From assembly GCF_000308575.1 (NCBI RefSeq), contig NZ_BAFZ01000034.1, positions 43,637-107,636 of the forward strand: a stretch of DNA of 64,000 nt, given 5' to 3'. Shown one piece after another: positions 54,913-63,866 of the stretch. A program made the position numbers and the translations under genes. How positions within the stretch are numbered: position 1 is the stretch's first letter; each line of letters starts with the position of its first letter. The notes under the pieces were generated by a model. The model was not told the origin of the DNA and searched no databases. It worked only from the letters and a program-made list of their open reading frames with translations. The stretch is from Nocardia exalbida NBRC 100660. Lineage in GTDB: Bacteria > Actinomycetota > Actinomycetes > Mycobacteriales > Mycobacteriaceae.

Positions 54913-55191
54913 GTGAGCATTCTCGAGACAGTGCTGATCTTCGCCGGCATCCCGCTGGTGATCTACGGCGTGATCGCCGGATTGTCGTTCCTCGGTAAGC
55001 CGCTGCCTGGCGAGAAGCCGGTCCACTTCGCCCTCGGCCAGAAGTGGACCCAGCCGCCGGTGCTGTGGAGTGCCACTGAAGAGGTGATCGGCTCGGGTCA
55101 CCACTTTCCGGAAACGCCGCATGGACAGCATGCGGCCATCGAGTCCACCGCGGTGGAGCTGATCGGAGGACGGGCAAGTGGCAGGTTCTAA
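54913..55191 (+). CDS. ctaJ: Cytochrome aa3 oxidase accessory subunit CtaJ
   Basis: 92-residue single-helix protein: membrane segment ETVLIFAGIPLVIYGVIAGL (about 5-25) and a soluble tail with HFALGQKWTQPPVLWSATEE. From memory, the equivalent gene of M. smegmatis beside the DUF5130 and pepN genes encodes CtaJ, a subunit of the respiratory III2-IV2 supercomplex; position and form agree. GTG 54913 has TACCTT 6 nt upstream (54901-54906), a leaderless start. The end overlaps the DUF5130 gene by 14 bp. Confidence 0.75.
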   Translation: MSILETVLIFAGIPLVIYGVIAGLSFLGKPLPGEKPVHFALGQKWTQPPVLWSATEEVIGSGHHFPETPHGQHAAIESTAVELIGGRASGRF

Positions 55192-55642
55192 GTGGCCCGC
55201 GGTGGTCGAAGCCGATTTGCCGCACGGATACGCCATCACCACCAGCGGGCGCGTCTCCGGCGTGCACGAGGCGGGCGACGTGTTCAAGGAAGCGCCGTTC
55301 AACGATGAAGAGCGGCTCACCATGGACAACGTGCTGACCGAGGCGACTCGCGCGACCAAGGTGCGCTTCAACGTCTACATCGGCGATCTGGGCGAGGACC
55401 CGGCCGCGGCCGCGGACGCGATCTTCCCCGGCACGCCCGAGGCGGCGCACTCGGTGCTGATCGCCGTCTCGCCCAACGAGAAGGCGATCGAGGTGCGCTC
55501 GGGCAAGGCGGTCGCCGACCGTGCGAACGATCGCGTCTGCCAGCTCGGCGTCACCGCCGCGCTGAGCTCGTTCCGGCAGGGCCAGCTGATCGATGGCGTG
55601 GTCTCCGCGGTGCGCGTGATGGCCGCCGCGATCGGCAGGTAG
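55178..55642 (+). CDS. DUF5130 protein (TPM-domain-like, Rv2468c homologue)
   Basis: 154 residues: LTMDNVLTEATRATKVRFNVYIGDLGED, ILIAVSPNEKAIEVRSGKAV-like segment and QLIDGVVSAVRVMAAAIG, resembling TPM-type domains. Function unknown. GTG 55178 has CGGAGGA 7 nt upstream and overlaps ctaJ, so both are one operon. A perfect terminator follows. Confidence 0.88.
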   Translation: MAGSKWPAVVEADLPHGYAITTSGRVSGVHEAGDVFKEAPFNDEERLTMDNVLTEATRATKVRFNVYIGDLGEDPAAAADAIFPGTPEAAHSVLIAVSPNEKAIEVRSGKAVADRANDRVCQLGVTAALSSFRQGQLIDGVVSAVRVMAAAIGR

Positions 55643-55657
55643 TTTCGCTGTCGTAGT

Positions 55658-55689
55658 CCGGCGCTCCACCCGATCGGGTGGAGCGCCGG
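55658..55689. terminator. Bidirectional terminator between DUF5130 gene and pepN
   Basis: Perfect 14-bp stem (55658-55671 with 55676-55689), 4-nt loop, between convergent genes. Confidence 0.88.
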
Positions 55690-55695
55690 TTCCGG

Positions 55696-58278
55696 CTACG
55701 GCTGCGCGTCGAAGGCGCGGGCGCGCAGCGAGCGTTCGATGCCCGCCTTGCCTTCGCTGACCAGGCGGCGCAGCGCCGGCGGGTGGTCGCCCGCGAGGAA
55801 CTTGTCCGCGACGGCCACCGCGTCCTCGCTGATCGCCCAGTGCGGGTAGAGGCCTACCACCACGGTCTGGGCGACTTCACTGGAGCGGCGCTCCCAGACG
55901 CCGGGGACCTCGGCGAAATATCGCTCCACGTAGGACGTGAGCAGCTCACCCTGTCCGGCGGGCGCGAAGCCGCCGACGATCGAGCGGGCGGTGACGTTGG
56001 GCACCGAGTCGTCGCCCATCACCGTCGCCCACGCCTGCTCCTTCACCTCGGCGATCGGACGCGCCGTCGCCGCGGCGGCCGCCTGCCGCTTGCCCGCCGC
56101 GGTCGGGTCGTTGGACAGCTCTTGGTCGATGACCGGCGTGTCCAGCCCGTCGGCGTCGACCTCGCCCGCCGCCGCGAGCGCGGCGAGAAGCCGCCAGCGC
56201 AGATCGGTGTCGACGACCAGGCCGGGCAGCCCGACCTTCGCCGGATCACCGTCGAGCAGTTCGCGCAGCACCTCGGTGTGCCAGGCCGACAGCTTCGCGC
56301 CGGTCAGCGCGTTGACGAAGGCCAGCTGGTGGTCGGAGCCCGGCTCGGCTTCGCGGGCCAGCTCCAGCAGCCGGTTGGCGTATTCCGGCCAGCCCGTGGC
56401 CGCGGCCCATTCGGGATCGGCGTAACTGCTCAGCGCGGTGTTGGCTTGCATCAGCAGCCGCTGCACCACGCCGATCTCGGTCTCGGCGCCAACGCCACGC
56501 TCGACCAGCGCCACGAAATCGCGGGCGCGGAACTCCGCCTGGCGGGTCATCTCCCAGGCCGCCGACCAGGCCAGCGTGCGCGGCAGCGGCTCCGCGATGT
56601 CGGCGATGCGGTTGACCAGCACGTCGAGCGAATCGGCATCGAGGCGGATCGAGCAGTAGGTGAGATCGTCGTCGTTGACCAGCACGAACTTGCCGCGCGG
56701 CACGCCGACCAGCTCGGGCACCTCGGTCCGTTCGGCGGCGTCGAGGTCGAGCTCGACGCGCTTCGTGCGCACCAGCTTTCCGTCCTGGTCGTCGTACACG
56801 CCGATGGCCAGGCGGTGCACGCGCCGCTCACCGGCGCCGGGCTGCGCGCCTTCCTGCACCACCGCGAAGGAGCCGAACTTCCCCTCGGCGTCCGCCTCGA
56901 AGTCCGGGCGCAGGATGTTCAACCCGGTGGTCTTGAGCCACTGCGCGCCCCACGTGGACAGATCGCGACCGGACGACTTCTCCAACGCCGACAGCAGGTC
57001 GTCGAAGGTGGCGTTGCCGTAGGCGTGATCGGCGAAGTACGCGCGCAGACCGGCCAGGAACGGCTCCAGGCCGACATAGGCGACGAGCTGCTTGAGGACG
57101 CTGGCGCCCTTGGCGTAGGTGATGCCGTCGAAGTTCACCTCGACCGCGGCGAGATCGGGGATGTCCGCGGCGATCGGGTGGGTGGAGGGCAGCTGGTCCT
57201 GCCGGTAGGCCCAGGACTTCTCCACGTTCGCGAACGTGGTCCACGCGCTGGCGTATTCGGTGGCCTCGGACTGGCACAGCACCGACGCGAAGGTGGCGAA
57301 CGACTCGTTCAGCCACAGATCGTCCCACCACTTCATGGTGACCAGGTCGCCGAACCACATGTGCGCCATCTCGTGCAGCACGGTCTCGGCGCGGCGCTCG
57401 TAGGACGCCCGGGTGACCTTGGACCGGAAGACGTAGTCCTCCAGGAAGGTCACCGCGCCCGCGTTCTCCATCGCGCCCGCGTTGAACTCGGGGACGAACA
57501 GCTGGTCGTACTTGCCGAACGCGTACGGCACGCCGAAGTTGCGGTGGTAGAAGCCGAAACCCTGCTTGGTCTCGGTGAACAGCCGCTCGGCGTCCATGTA
57601 CTCGGCCAGCGAGGCGCGGCAGTAGATGCCCAGCGGGATGTTGCCGTGCTCGTCGGTGTAGACGTCGGTCCACTGCGCGTACGGGCCCGCGATGAGCGCG
57701 ACCAGGTAGGTGCTCATCTTCGGGGTGGTGCGGAAGACGTGTTTGCCCGGCTCCGGCGCGAGCGTCTGCACGACGGCGGCGTTGGAGATGACCTGCCAGT
57801 CCTCCGGTGCGGTGACGGCGAGGTCGAAGGTGGCTTTCAGGTCCGGCTGGTCGAAGCAGGCGAACATGCGCTTGGCATCGGCGGTTTCGAACTGCGAGTA
57901 CAGGTACACGGCCTCGTCGGCGGGATCGACGAACCGGTGCAGGCCCTCGCCGGTGTGCGAGTACTCGCAGTCGGCCTCCACCACCAGCTCGTTGCGCTCG
58001 GCGAGGCCGGTCAGCGTGATCCCGGTCGACTCGTCGTAGTCGGAGACGTCCAGCGCGGTGCCGTTGAGCACCGCCGAGCGCACGCCGCGCGCCACGATGT
58101 CGATGAACGTGCTCGCGCCCGGCGTCGCGGTGAAGGTCACGGTGCTGCGGGAGAAGAAGGTGTGCTCGCCCGGTTCGCCCGCGCCATCGGTGAGGTCCAG
58201 CTCGACGCGGTAGTTCTCGACCGACACTGTCGCGGCGCGTTCGATCGCTTGGTCGCGAGTGAGATTGGGTGCGGACAT
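55696..58278 (-). CDS. pepN: Aminopeptidase N (M1 family zinc metalloprotease)
   Basis: 860-residue cytoplasmic aminopeptidase that trims N-terminal residues from peptides. Exopeptidase motif GAMENAG near residue 268, zinc site HEMAHMWFGDL near 303 with the downstream Glu in LWLNESFATF near 325, and an ERAP1-like C-terminal domain (about 530-860). GGAG lies 5 nt before ATG 58278. Same neighbours as Rv2467. It is divergent from purC. Confidence 0.97.
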   Translation of the reverse strand: MSAPNLTRDQAIERAATVSVENYRVELDLTDGAGEPGEHTFFSRSTVTFTATPGASTFIDIVARGVRSAVLNGTALDVSDYDESTGITLTGLAERNELVVEADCEYSHTGEGLHRFVDPADEAVYLYSQFETADAKRMFACFDQPDLKATFDLAVTAPEDWQVISNAAVVQTLAPEPGKHVFRTTPKMSTYLVALIAGPYAQWTDVYTDEHGNIPLGIYCRASLAEYMDAERLFTETKQGFGFYHRNFGVPYAFGKYDQLFVPEFNAGAMENAGAVTFLEDYVFRSKVTRASYERRAETVLHEMAHMWFGDLVTMKWWDDLWLNESFATFASVLCQSEATEYASAWTTFANVEKSWAYRQDQLPSTHPIAADIPDLAAVEVNFDGITYAKGASVLKQLVAYVGLEPFLAGLRAYFADHAYGNATFDDLLSALEKSSGRDLSTWGAQWLKTTGLNILRPDFEADAEGKFGSFAVVQEGAQPGAGERRVHRLAIGVYDDQDGKLVRTKRVELDLDAAERTEVPELVGVPRGKFVLVNDDDLTYCSIRLDADSLDVLVNRIADIAEPLPRTLAWSAAWEMTRQAEFRARDFVALVERGVGAETEIGVVQRLLMQANTALSSYADPEWAAATGWPEYANRLLELAREAEPGSDHQLAFVNALTGAKLSAWHTEVLRELLDGDPAKVGLPGLVVDTDLRWRLLAALAAAGEVDADGLDTPVIDQELSNDPTAAGKRQAAAAATARPIAEVKEQAWATVMGDDSVPNVTARSIVGGFAPAGQGELLTSYVERYFAEVPGVWERRSSEVAQTVVVGLYPHWAISEDAVAVADKFLAGDHPPALRRLVSEGKAGIERSLRARAFDAQP

Positions 58279-58497
58279 AAGGCTCCTTCGGGGTCGAAGA
58301 ACTGGCACGGGCGACACCCACAATGCCACCTCGGCGTAGCGGGCCGCGCGGGACTTTCCCGACAAATCTCGATGATCGGGCCCTCCTGCGCGCCGGGACG
58401 GCGGTGCGACCCGGGCGGCGCGGCGGCCGTGCTCGGGGACGGCGGTATTGTGCCTGGTACAGCACAGGTTCACCACCACGGATTCGGAGGCTCGACG

Positions 58498-59334
58498 TTG
58501 AAGCATGTGCACGCCGGGAAGGTGCGTGACCTGTACGAGGACGGCGACACGCTGCTGCTGGTCGCCTCCGACCGGGTGTCGGTGTACGACGTGGTGCTGC
58601 CCACCCCGATCCCGGACAAGGGCGCACTGCTGACGCAGCTGTCGAACTGGTGGTTCGAGTACTTCACCGACGTGCCCGATCACGTGGTCTCCGCGACCGA
58701 CGTGCCCGCGGAGTTCGCCGGTCGCGGCATCCGGGTCAAGCCGTTGAAGATGGTGCAGGTGGAGTGCATCGCGCGCGGTTACCTGACCGGGTCGGGCCTG
58801 GTGGAATACCGGCGGACGGGCTCGGTGTCCGGGGTCGCGCTGCCGCCCGGACTGCGCGAGGGCGACCAGCTGCCGGAGCCGATCTTCACCCCGACCACCA
58901 AAGCGTCCGAGGGGCACGACGAGCCGATCACCTTCGCGGACGTGGTGAACCAGGAGGGGCGCGAGGTCGCCGAGCGGCTGCGCGAGCTGACCCTGCACCT
59001 CTACACCCGCGGGGCCGCGCACGCCGCCGAACGGGGTGTCATCGTCGCCGACACCAAGGTCGAATTCGGCTGGGACGGTGACGTGCTCACCCTCGGCGAT
59101 GAAGTGCTCACGTCCGATTCCTCGCGTTTCTGGCCCGCCGACGAGTGGGAGCCGGGCCGCGCGCAACGTTCGTTCGACAAGCAGTTCGTTCGTGACTGGT
59201 CCACCTCCACGGGCTGGAACAAGGAGGCGCCCGGCCCGGAGATCCCGGCCGATGTCGTCGCGGCGACGCGCGAGAAGTATGTCGAGGCCTACGAACTCAT
59301 CACCGGCCGGACCTGGGCGGGCGTGCCGCGGTAA
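58498..59334 (+). CDS. purC: SAICAR synthase (phosphoribosylaminoimidazole-succinocarboxamide synthase)
   Basis: ATP-dependent ligation of aspartate to CAIR in purine biosynthesis. 278 residues: GKVRDLYE with ATP-contacting residues, ASDRVSVYDVVLPTPIPDKG, VECIARGYLTGSG, and DTKVEFGW. TTG 58498 is the only sensible start: CGGAGG lies 7 nt upstream and the frame matches the usual N-terminus. The gene is followed 3 bp later by the stop of the convergent Nudix gene. Confidence 0.97.
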   Translation: MKHVHAGKVRDLYEDGDTLLLVASDRVSVYDVVLPTPIPDKGALLTQLSNWWFEYFTDVPDHVVSATDVPAEFAGRGIRVKPLKMVQVECIARGYLTGSGLVEYRRTGSVSGVALPPGLREGDQLPEPIFTPTTKASEGHDEPITFADVVNQEGREVAERLRELTLHLYTRGAAHAAERGVIVADTKVEFGWDGDVLTLGDEVLTSDSSRFWPADEWEPGRAQRSFDKQFVRDWSTSTGWNKEAPGPEIPADVVAATREKYVEAYELITGRTWAGVPR

Positions 59335-59337
59335 CGC

Positions 59338-59814
59338 TCAGTCGGTGAGCAACTCGGCCAGCCGGTCCAGACAGGGCCGCTGGCCGGCCACCAGTTTGTC
59401 GCGCGCGGTGGCCGTGTCGAACCATTCCGCGCGATCGATCTCCGGGAATTGCGCGAACCGGCCGGAGCGCGGCGGCCATTCCAGTTCGAAGGTTCCCGGC
59501 GCCACGGCGGCGGGGTCGAGATCGCCTTCGACGGCCCAAGCGGTGAGAACCTTCTTACCGTTGCTGTAGCGCATCTCGCCCAGCGGCCGCCACGTGCCGT
59601 CCGGGACCGGAAGTCCGAGTTCCTCGGTGAACTCGCGGCTCGCGGCGGCTCGCGCGTCCTCCGTCTCCGGTTCGTACTCGCCCTTCGGAATCGACCATGC
59701 GCCCAGGTCTTTTCGCGCCCAGAACGGACCACCCATGTGCCCGAGCAACACCTCGACGGCGCCGTCGGAGTTCCGGCGGAAGAGAAGGACTCCCGCACTG
59801 TGTCTGCCTGCCAC
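59338..59814 (-). CDS. NUDIX hydrolase
   Basis: 158 residues with the full Nudix box GEYEPETEDARAAASREFTEELG and GAWSIPKGE before it. Similar to the small MutT/YtkD-like proteins that have GHMGGPFWA near the N-terminus (diadenosine polyphosphate or NDP-X substrates; unknown here). GTG 59814 has CAGACT 6 nt upstream (59821-59826), a leaderless start; ATG 59862 would add 16 residues. Confidence 0.88.
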   Translation of the reverse strand: MAGRHSAGVLLFRRNSDGAVEVLLGHMGGPFWARKDLGAWSIPKGEYEPETEDARAAASREFTEELGLPVPDGTWRPLGEMRYSNGKKVLTAWAVEGDLDPAAVAPGTFELEWPPRSGRFAQFPEIDRAEWFDTATARDKLVAGQRPCLDRLAELLTD

Positions 59815-59999
59815 ACGCGTAGTCTGCCCGGTCGTGCTCGGCCGAGCGTGCTCGGCCGTCATGCCGGGCGCGTCGCCGGAGCAGCCGTTACGCGGGGAAC
59901 GCCCCGTCGCCGCCGCTCGTGGGCTTCGGATCGCTCGCATGTCGAGCCGCCCGGATCGCACGACGCAGACCGTGGATGTGCGAAGCCTCGACATCCGCC

Positions 60000-61265
60000 T
60001 CACCCGCCGAGATTCGCCCGCGTTCCCTGGCGCAGCCGTGCCGCGCGGATCGTGAGGTAGTCGCGCTCGGGGACGCTCGTCGTGCGGGCGGCGGCTTTGG
60101 TGTAGCAAGCGATGGCCGCGTCCACCGCACCGGCCATCTCGTGCAGGTGGCCGCGTACGGCGTCGAGCCGGTGGGTCCCCGGCAGCCGGTCGTCGAGGGT
60201 CTCGGCCAGCGTGAGACCGGCTTGCGGTCCCGCCACCATCGCCGTCGCCACCGCCCGGTTGAGCGTGACCATGGGATTGTCCGAGAGCTGTTCGAGCCGG
60301 TCGTAGAGCGCCAGGATCTTGGCCCACTCGGTGTCCTCGGCACGCGCGGCCTGTGCGTGCAGGACCGCGATGGCCGCCTGGATCTGATAGGGGCCACGCA
60401 GGCCGCCGGCGAGCGTGCCGGTGACGAGAGTCGTTCCTTCGGTGATCAGCGCCCGGTTCCACAGCGCGCGATCCTGCTCGGCCAGCGGGATGAGCTCGCC
60501 GTGCGGGCCGGTGCGTGCCGCGCGCCGGGCGTCGGTCAGCAGCATCACTGCGAGCAGGCCGGTGACCTCGGGGTCTTCGGGCAGCAGCCGGTGCACCGCC
60601 CTGGTGAGCCGGATCGCCTCGTCGGACAGGTCCGTCCGCTGCAACGTGTGCCCCGAGCTGCTGGTGTGGCCTTCGTTGAAGATCAGGTACAGCACGTGCA
60701 GGACAGCGCCGAGCCGCTCCCGCCACCGCCGGTCACCCGGCTGCGCGAAGGGCCGCTCGACCGTGGCCAGCTTCTTCTTCGCCCGGGTGATCCGCTGCGC
60801 CATGGTCGCTTCCGGCAGCAGGAAGGCGCGGGCGATCTGGTCGGTGCCCAGGCCACCCACCGCGCGCAGCGTCAACGCGATGGCGGCGGCGGGCGACAGC
60901 GCCGGATGGCAGCACAGGAACAGCATGGTGAGCGTGTCGTCGTGGTCCACCGGAACGGCGTCGGTCACCTCGCGGTCGAAGGCGGTGGTCTCCCTGCGCC
61001 GCCGGGCCACCTCCGCGCGCACGGCGTCGGCCATGCGGCGCTGCGCGACCTGGATCAGCCAGGCCCGTGGATTGTCCGGCAAGCCCTCCTTCGGCCACTG
61101 GGTCGCGGCCGCCAGCAGCGCTTCCTGTAACGCGTCCTCGGCGGTGTCGAAGTCGCCGAAGCGGCGGAGGAGCGTTCCGAGGACCTGCGGCGCCAGTGCG
61201 CGCAGCAGGTCCTCGGTGCTCGCCGGGAGCGGTGTGTCGTCGGGCACCGCACGCCGGTCGCTCAT
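60000..61265 (-). CDS. ECF42-type RNA polymerase sigma factor (SigJ-like, DUF6596)
   Basis: 421 residues. Sigma-2 (about 25-95, DFDTAEDALQEALLAAATQWP) and sigma-4 (about 115-180, LSPAAAIALTLRAVGGLGTDQIARAFLLPEATMAQRI) are followed by a 230-residue TPR-like C-terminal extension, diagnostic of group ECF42, which is always next to a DGPF-domain gene and has no anti-sigma factor. ATG 61265 overlaps the DGPF stop (ATGA). The signal sensed is unknown; the group is linked to antibiotic stress in some species. Confidence 0.9.
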   Translation of the reverse strand: MSDRRAVPDDTPLPASTEDLLRALAPQVLGTLLRRFGDFDTAEDALQEALLAAATQWPKEGLPDNPRAWLIQVAQRRMADAVRAEVARRRRETTAFDREVTDAVPVDHDDTLTMLFLCCHPALSPAAAIALTLRAVGGLGTDQIARAFLLPEATMAQRITRAKKKLATVERPFAQPGDRRWRERLGAVLHVLYLIFNEGHTSSSGHTLQRTDLSDEAIRLTRAVHRLLPEDPEVTGLLAVMLLTDARRAARTGPHGELIPLAEQDRALWNRALITEGTTLVTGTLAGGLRGPYQIQAAIAVLHAQAARAEDTEWAKILALYDRLEQLSDNPMVTLNRAVATAMVAGPQAGLTLAETLDDRLPGTHRLDAVRGHLHEMAGAVDAAIACYTKAAARTTSVPERDYLTIRAARLRQGTRANLGG

Positions 61266-61663
61266 TGCTCGGTGGCGGGGGCGCCCATCACCGCGCGAAC
61301 TTCGATGTACTCGCCGATCGGTTTACCGCCCGGACCGGGTGCGGCGGAGGCCTGCGCGGCGATCTCGTAGGCCCGTTCGGGGCTGTCCACGTCGACGATC
61401 CAGTACCCGGCCAGGAACTCCTTGGTCTCCGGGAAAGGCCCGTCGGTGACCACCGGCGCCGACCGGCCGTCGGAATTGACGATCCGTGCCTCGTCCGGCC
61501 CGGCCAACCCCTGCGCGTCCACCAGCTCGCCCGCCTCGGCCAGCTGCGCACCCAGCGCGCGCTGGAAGTCTATGTGCGCTCGGATTTCTTCCGGGGACCA
61601 TTCGTTGATCGGTGTGTCGCAGTACGCGGTAGGTCCGTAGGTCTTCAGCAGCATGTACTTCAC
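61262..61663 (-). CDS. YCII/DGPF-domain protein, ECF42 partner
   Basis: 133 residues, dimeric alpha/beta barrel YCII family: KYMLLKTYGP, GAQLAEAGELVDAQGL, VVTDGPFPETKEFLAGYW with the DGPF motif and VDVDSPERAYEIA. These proteins are encoded with ECF42 sigma factors and are typical targets of them. GAGGA precedes GTG 61663. An ECF42-like promoter lies at 61725-61752, so the pair is probably auto-regulated. Confidence 0.9.
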   Translation of the reverse strand: MKYMLLKTYGPTAYCDTPINEWSPEEIRAHIDFQRALGAQLAEAGELVDAQGLAGPDEARIVNSDGRSAPVVTDGPFPETKEFLAGYWIVDVDSPERAYEIAAQASAAPGPGGKPIGEYIEVRAVMGAPATEQ

Positions 61664-61724
61664 GATTCGTGTCCTCTTTTCCGGCCTCCGGCCGCGTGGA
61701 GCGCCCCGGTGGCGCTCGCAAGCA

Positions 61725-61752
61725 GGTCGGAGGCACGCGCGCGGATTCGACA
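61725..61752 (-). promoter_or_regulatory. ECF42-type promoter of the DGPF-sigma operon
   Basis: On the minus strand TGTCGA (61747-61752), 17-bp spacer, CGACC (61725-61729), 62 bp before the DGPF start. This fits the TGTCGA/CGxC pattern I recall for ECF42 promoters. Confidence 0.5.
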
Positions 61753-61772
61753 CAACTCGTCGGTGATCCACG

Positions 61773-63005
61773 TCACAGCTCGGTGGTGGTGTCGGCCAGC
61801 CGCTCCGGGTCGACCGGATCGCCCGCGAGAATCAGTTCCTTGATCCGGTCGGTCACGTCCCAGATGTTCACGTTCATCCCGGCGAGCACCCGGTTGCCGG
61901 AGTCCAGCCAGAACGCCACGAACTCGCGCGCCGTCGTATCGCCGCGCACGACGACCCTGGCGTATTCACCCGGTGCGGCGAACCCGGTGTACTCCATGCC
62001 CAGGTCGTACTGGTCGGTGAAGAAGTAGGGCAGCCGGTCGTAGGCCGCCTGCTCGCCGAGCATGGTCGCGGCGGCGACCGCGGGTTGGTTGAGTGCGTTC
62101 GCCCAGTGCTCCACCCGGATCCGCCTGCCGAGGACCGGGTGCTGCTGCGCCGCGATGTCACCGACCGCGACGATATCCGGATCGCTGGCGGCCAGGCGTT
62201 CGTCGACGAGCACGCCGTCGTCCACCGCGAGCCCGCCATCGGCGGCCAGATCGACGTTCGGGCGCGCGCCGACGGCGACCAGTATCGCGTCGGCTTCGAT
62301 CGTGCTGCCGTCCGCGAGCCGGACGCCGTTGGCGACGTCGGTGGCGATGGCCTCCTCGGTGGTGATCGCGTCGACCTGAGCGCCGAACCGGAAATCGACA
62401 CCGTTGGCGCGGTGCAGGTCGGCGAAGACCTGGGCCATCTCCGGGCCGAGTACCGCCAGCAGCGGTAGGTCGGCGCGTTCGACGATGGTCACCTCGACCC
62501 CGGCCGAGCGCGCTGCCGCCGCGACCTCCAGGCCGATCCAGCCCGCTCCGATGATGACGATCCGGCGCGCGCTGCCGAACAGTTCGATCAAGGTGTCGGA
62601 ATCCTCGATGGTCCGCAACGTGTACACGTTGGGCGCGTCGGCGCCGGGAACCGGCAGCGTCCGCGGCGTCGAACCGGTGGCGAGGGCGAGCTTGTCGTAG
62701 GGCAGGGTGGAATCGTCGGGCAGGGTGATCGTCTTCGCCGCGGGGTCGAGGCCGGTGACGGTGGTGCCGAGGCGGACCTCGACGTGGTGGTCGCGGTACC
62801 ACTGCGCGGGAACGACGGTGAACTCGGGCAGCGACTTCTTCCCCGCGAGGTGCTCCTTCGACAGCGGCGGCCGTTCGTAGGGCAAGTGCTCCTCGGCCCC
62901 GATCAGCGTCACGGTTCCGTCGAAGTCCTTGGCGCGCAACGTTTCCGCGAGCTTGGCCGCGCCCAGCCCGCCGCCGACGATGACGAAACGCCGGTCAGAA
63001 CTCAT
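61773..63005 (-). CDS. FAD-dependent ferredoxin reductase (rhodocoxin/putidaredoxin reductase type)
   Basis: 410 residues: FAD motif [31 protein letters not shown] motif [21 protein letters not shown], second FAD motif [11 protein letters not shown], and the C-terminal domain with [12 protein letters not shown]. Transfers electrons from NAD(P)H to a ferredoxin, typically for P450s or desaturation. No ferredoxin gene is nearby. It is divergent from the DsbA-like gene and upstream of the sigma operon in the same direction. Confidence 0.92.
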   Translation of the reverse strand: MSSDRRFVIVGGGLGAAKLAETLRAKDFDGTVTLIGAEEHLPYERPPLSKEHLAGKKSLPEFTVVPAQWYRDHHVEVRLGTTVTGLDPAAKTITLPDDSTLPYDKLALATGSTPRTLPVPGADAPNVYTLRTIEDSDTLIELFGSARRIVIIGAGWIGLEVAAAARSAGVEVTIVERADLPLLAVLGPEMAQVFADLHRANGVDFRFGAQVDAITTEEAIATDVANGVRLADGSTIEADAILVAVGARPNVDLAADGGLAVDDGVLVDERLAASDPDIVAVGDIAAQQHPVLGRRIRVEHWANALNQPAVAAATMLGEQAAYDRLPYFFTDQYDLGMEYTGFAAPGEYARVVVRGDTTAREFVAFWLDSGNRVLAGMNVNIWDVTDRIKELILAGDPVDPERLADTTTEL

Positions 63006-63184
63006 CGCGGACTCCTTCTCCGAAGGGAACCAAGCTCCTGCCGACCAACCCTACTGGCAGCCGTGCGCGGCGCTCGGGAAAACGGCCCCGCGGATGGGAA
63101 CGAATCGCGAGCCGCCGTGGTTGCTCGGTAGGGCGGCCGAGTGTGTCCGCCGTCCGTCCAGATGTGATCGAGAGGAAGCCGCCC

Positions 63185-63826
63185 GTGACCGACAAAGCCA
63201 CCAAGGACGTCGTCGATTTCTGGTTCGACCCGCTGTGCCCGTGGTGTTGGATCACGTCCCGCTGGATTCTCGAGGTCGAGCAGGTACGTGACATCGAAGC
63301 CCGCTTCCACGTGATGAGCCTGTCGGTACTGAACGAGGGCAAGGACGTGCCCCCGCAGTACCAGGAATTGCTCGCCACGGGCTGGGGTCCGGTCCGCGTC
63401 GCGATCGCCGCGGCGCAGGAGCACGGCGACAAGGTCCTGTTGCCGCTGTACACCGCCATGGGCACGCGCATCCACAACCGGCGTGCCGAGTACGAACGCG
63501 AGAGCCGCGAGGAGTCCCTCACCGCGGTGATCGCCGACTCGCTCGCCGAGGTGGGCCTGCCCGCCGAGCTGGCCGCGGCCGCCGAGAGCACCGACTACGA
63601 CGAGGCGCTGCGCAAGAGCCACCACGCGGGCATGGACAAGGTGGGGCCGGATGTCGGCACCCCGACCATCCACATCAACGGGACCGCGTTCTTCGGCCCG
63701 GTCCTGTCCCGGATCCCGCGCGGCGAGGAGGCGGGCAAAGTCTGGGACGGCGCCGTGGCACTGGCGTCCTACCCGCACTTCTTCGAGCTGAAGCGCACGC
63801 GGACGGAAGATCCGTCGTTCGACTGA
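63185..63826 (+). CDS. DsbA-family mycothiol-dependent oxidoreductase/nitroreductase (Rv2466c-like)
   Basis: 213 residues, thioredoxin fold with helical insertion: active site DPLCPWCW (CPWC, residues 19-22 by count), cis-Pro in [16 protein letters not shown]. In M. tuberculosis Rv2466c is a mycothiol-dependent disulfide oxidoreductase that protects against oxidative stress and activates nitro-compounds. Position next to pepN agrees. GTG 63185 has AGAGGA upstream. A perfect terminator follows. Confidence 0.92.
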   Translation: MTDKATKDVVDFWFDPLCPWCWITSRWILEVEQVRDIEARFHVMSLSVLNEGKDVPPQYQELLATGWGPVRVAIAAAQEHGDKVLLPLYTAMGTRIHNRRAEYERESREESLTAVIADSLAEVGLPAELAAAAESTDYDEALRKSHHAGMDKVGPDVGTPTIHINGTAFFGPVLSRIPRGEEAGKVWDGAVALASYPHFFELKRTRTEDPSFD

Positions 63827-63832
63827 GCACCG

Positions 63833-63863
63833 TGCGCGGGTGCCGGCGTGCGGCACCCGCGCA
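63833..63863. terminator. Bidirectional terminator after the DsbA-like gene
   Basis: Perfect 12-bp stem (63833-63844 with 63852-63863), 7-nt loop, between convergent genes. Confidence 0.82.
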
Positions 63864-63866
63864 TCG

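Noticed and set aside
55678..58497. Plus-strand open frame running through the pepN region into purC
   Set aside because: Only the last 278 codons are purC; the rest is antisense to pepN and the TTG start with CGGAGG at 58498 explains the real gene.
59863..60726. Upstream extension of the Nudix reading frame
   Set aside because: Lies within the sigma-factor gene in another frame and has no coding character; leaderless signals place the start at 59814.
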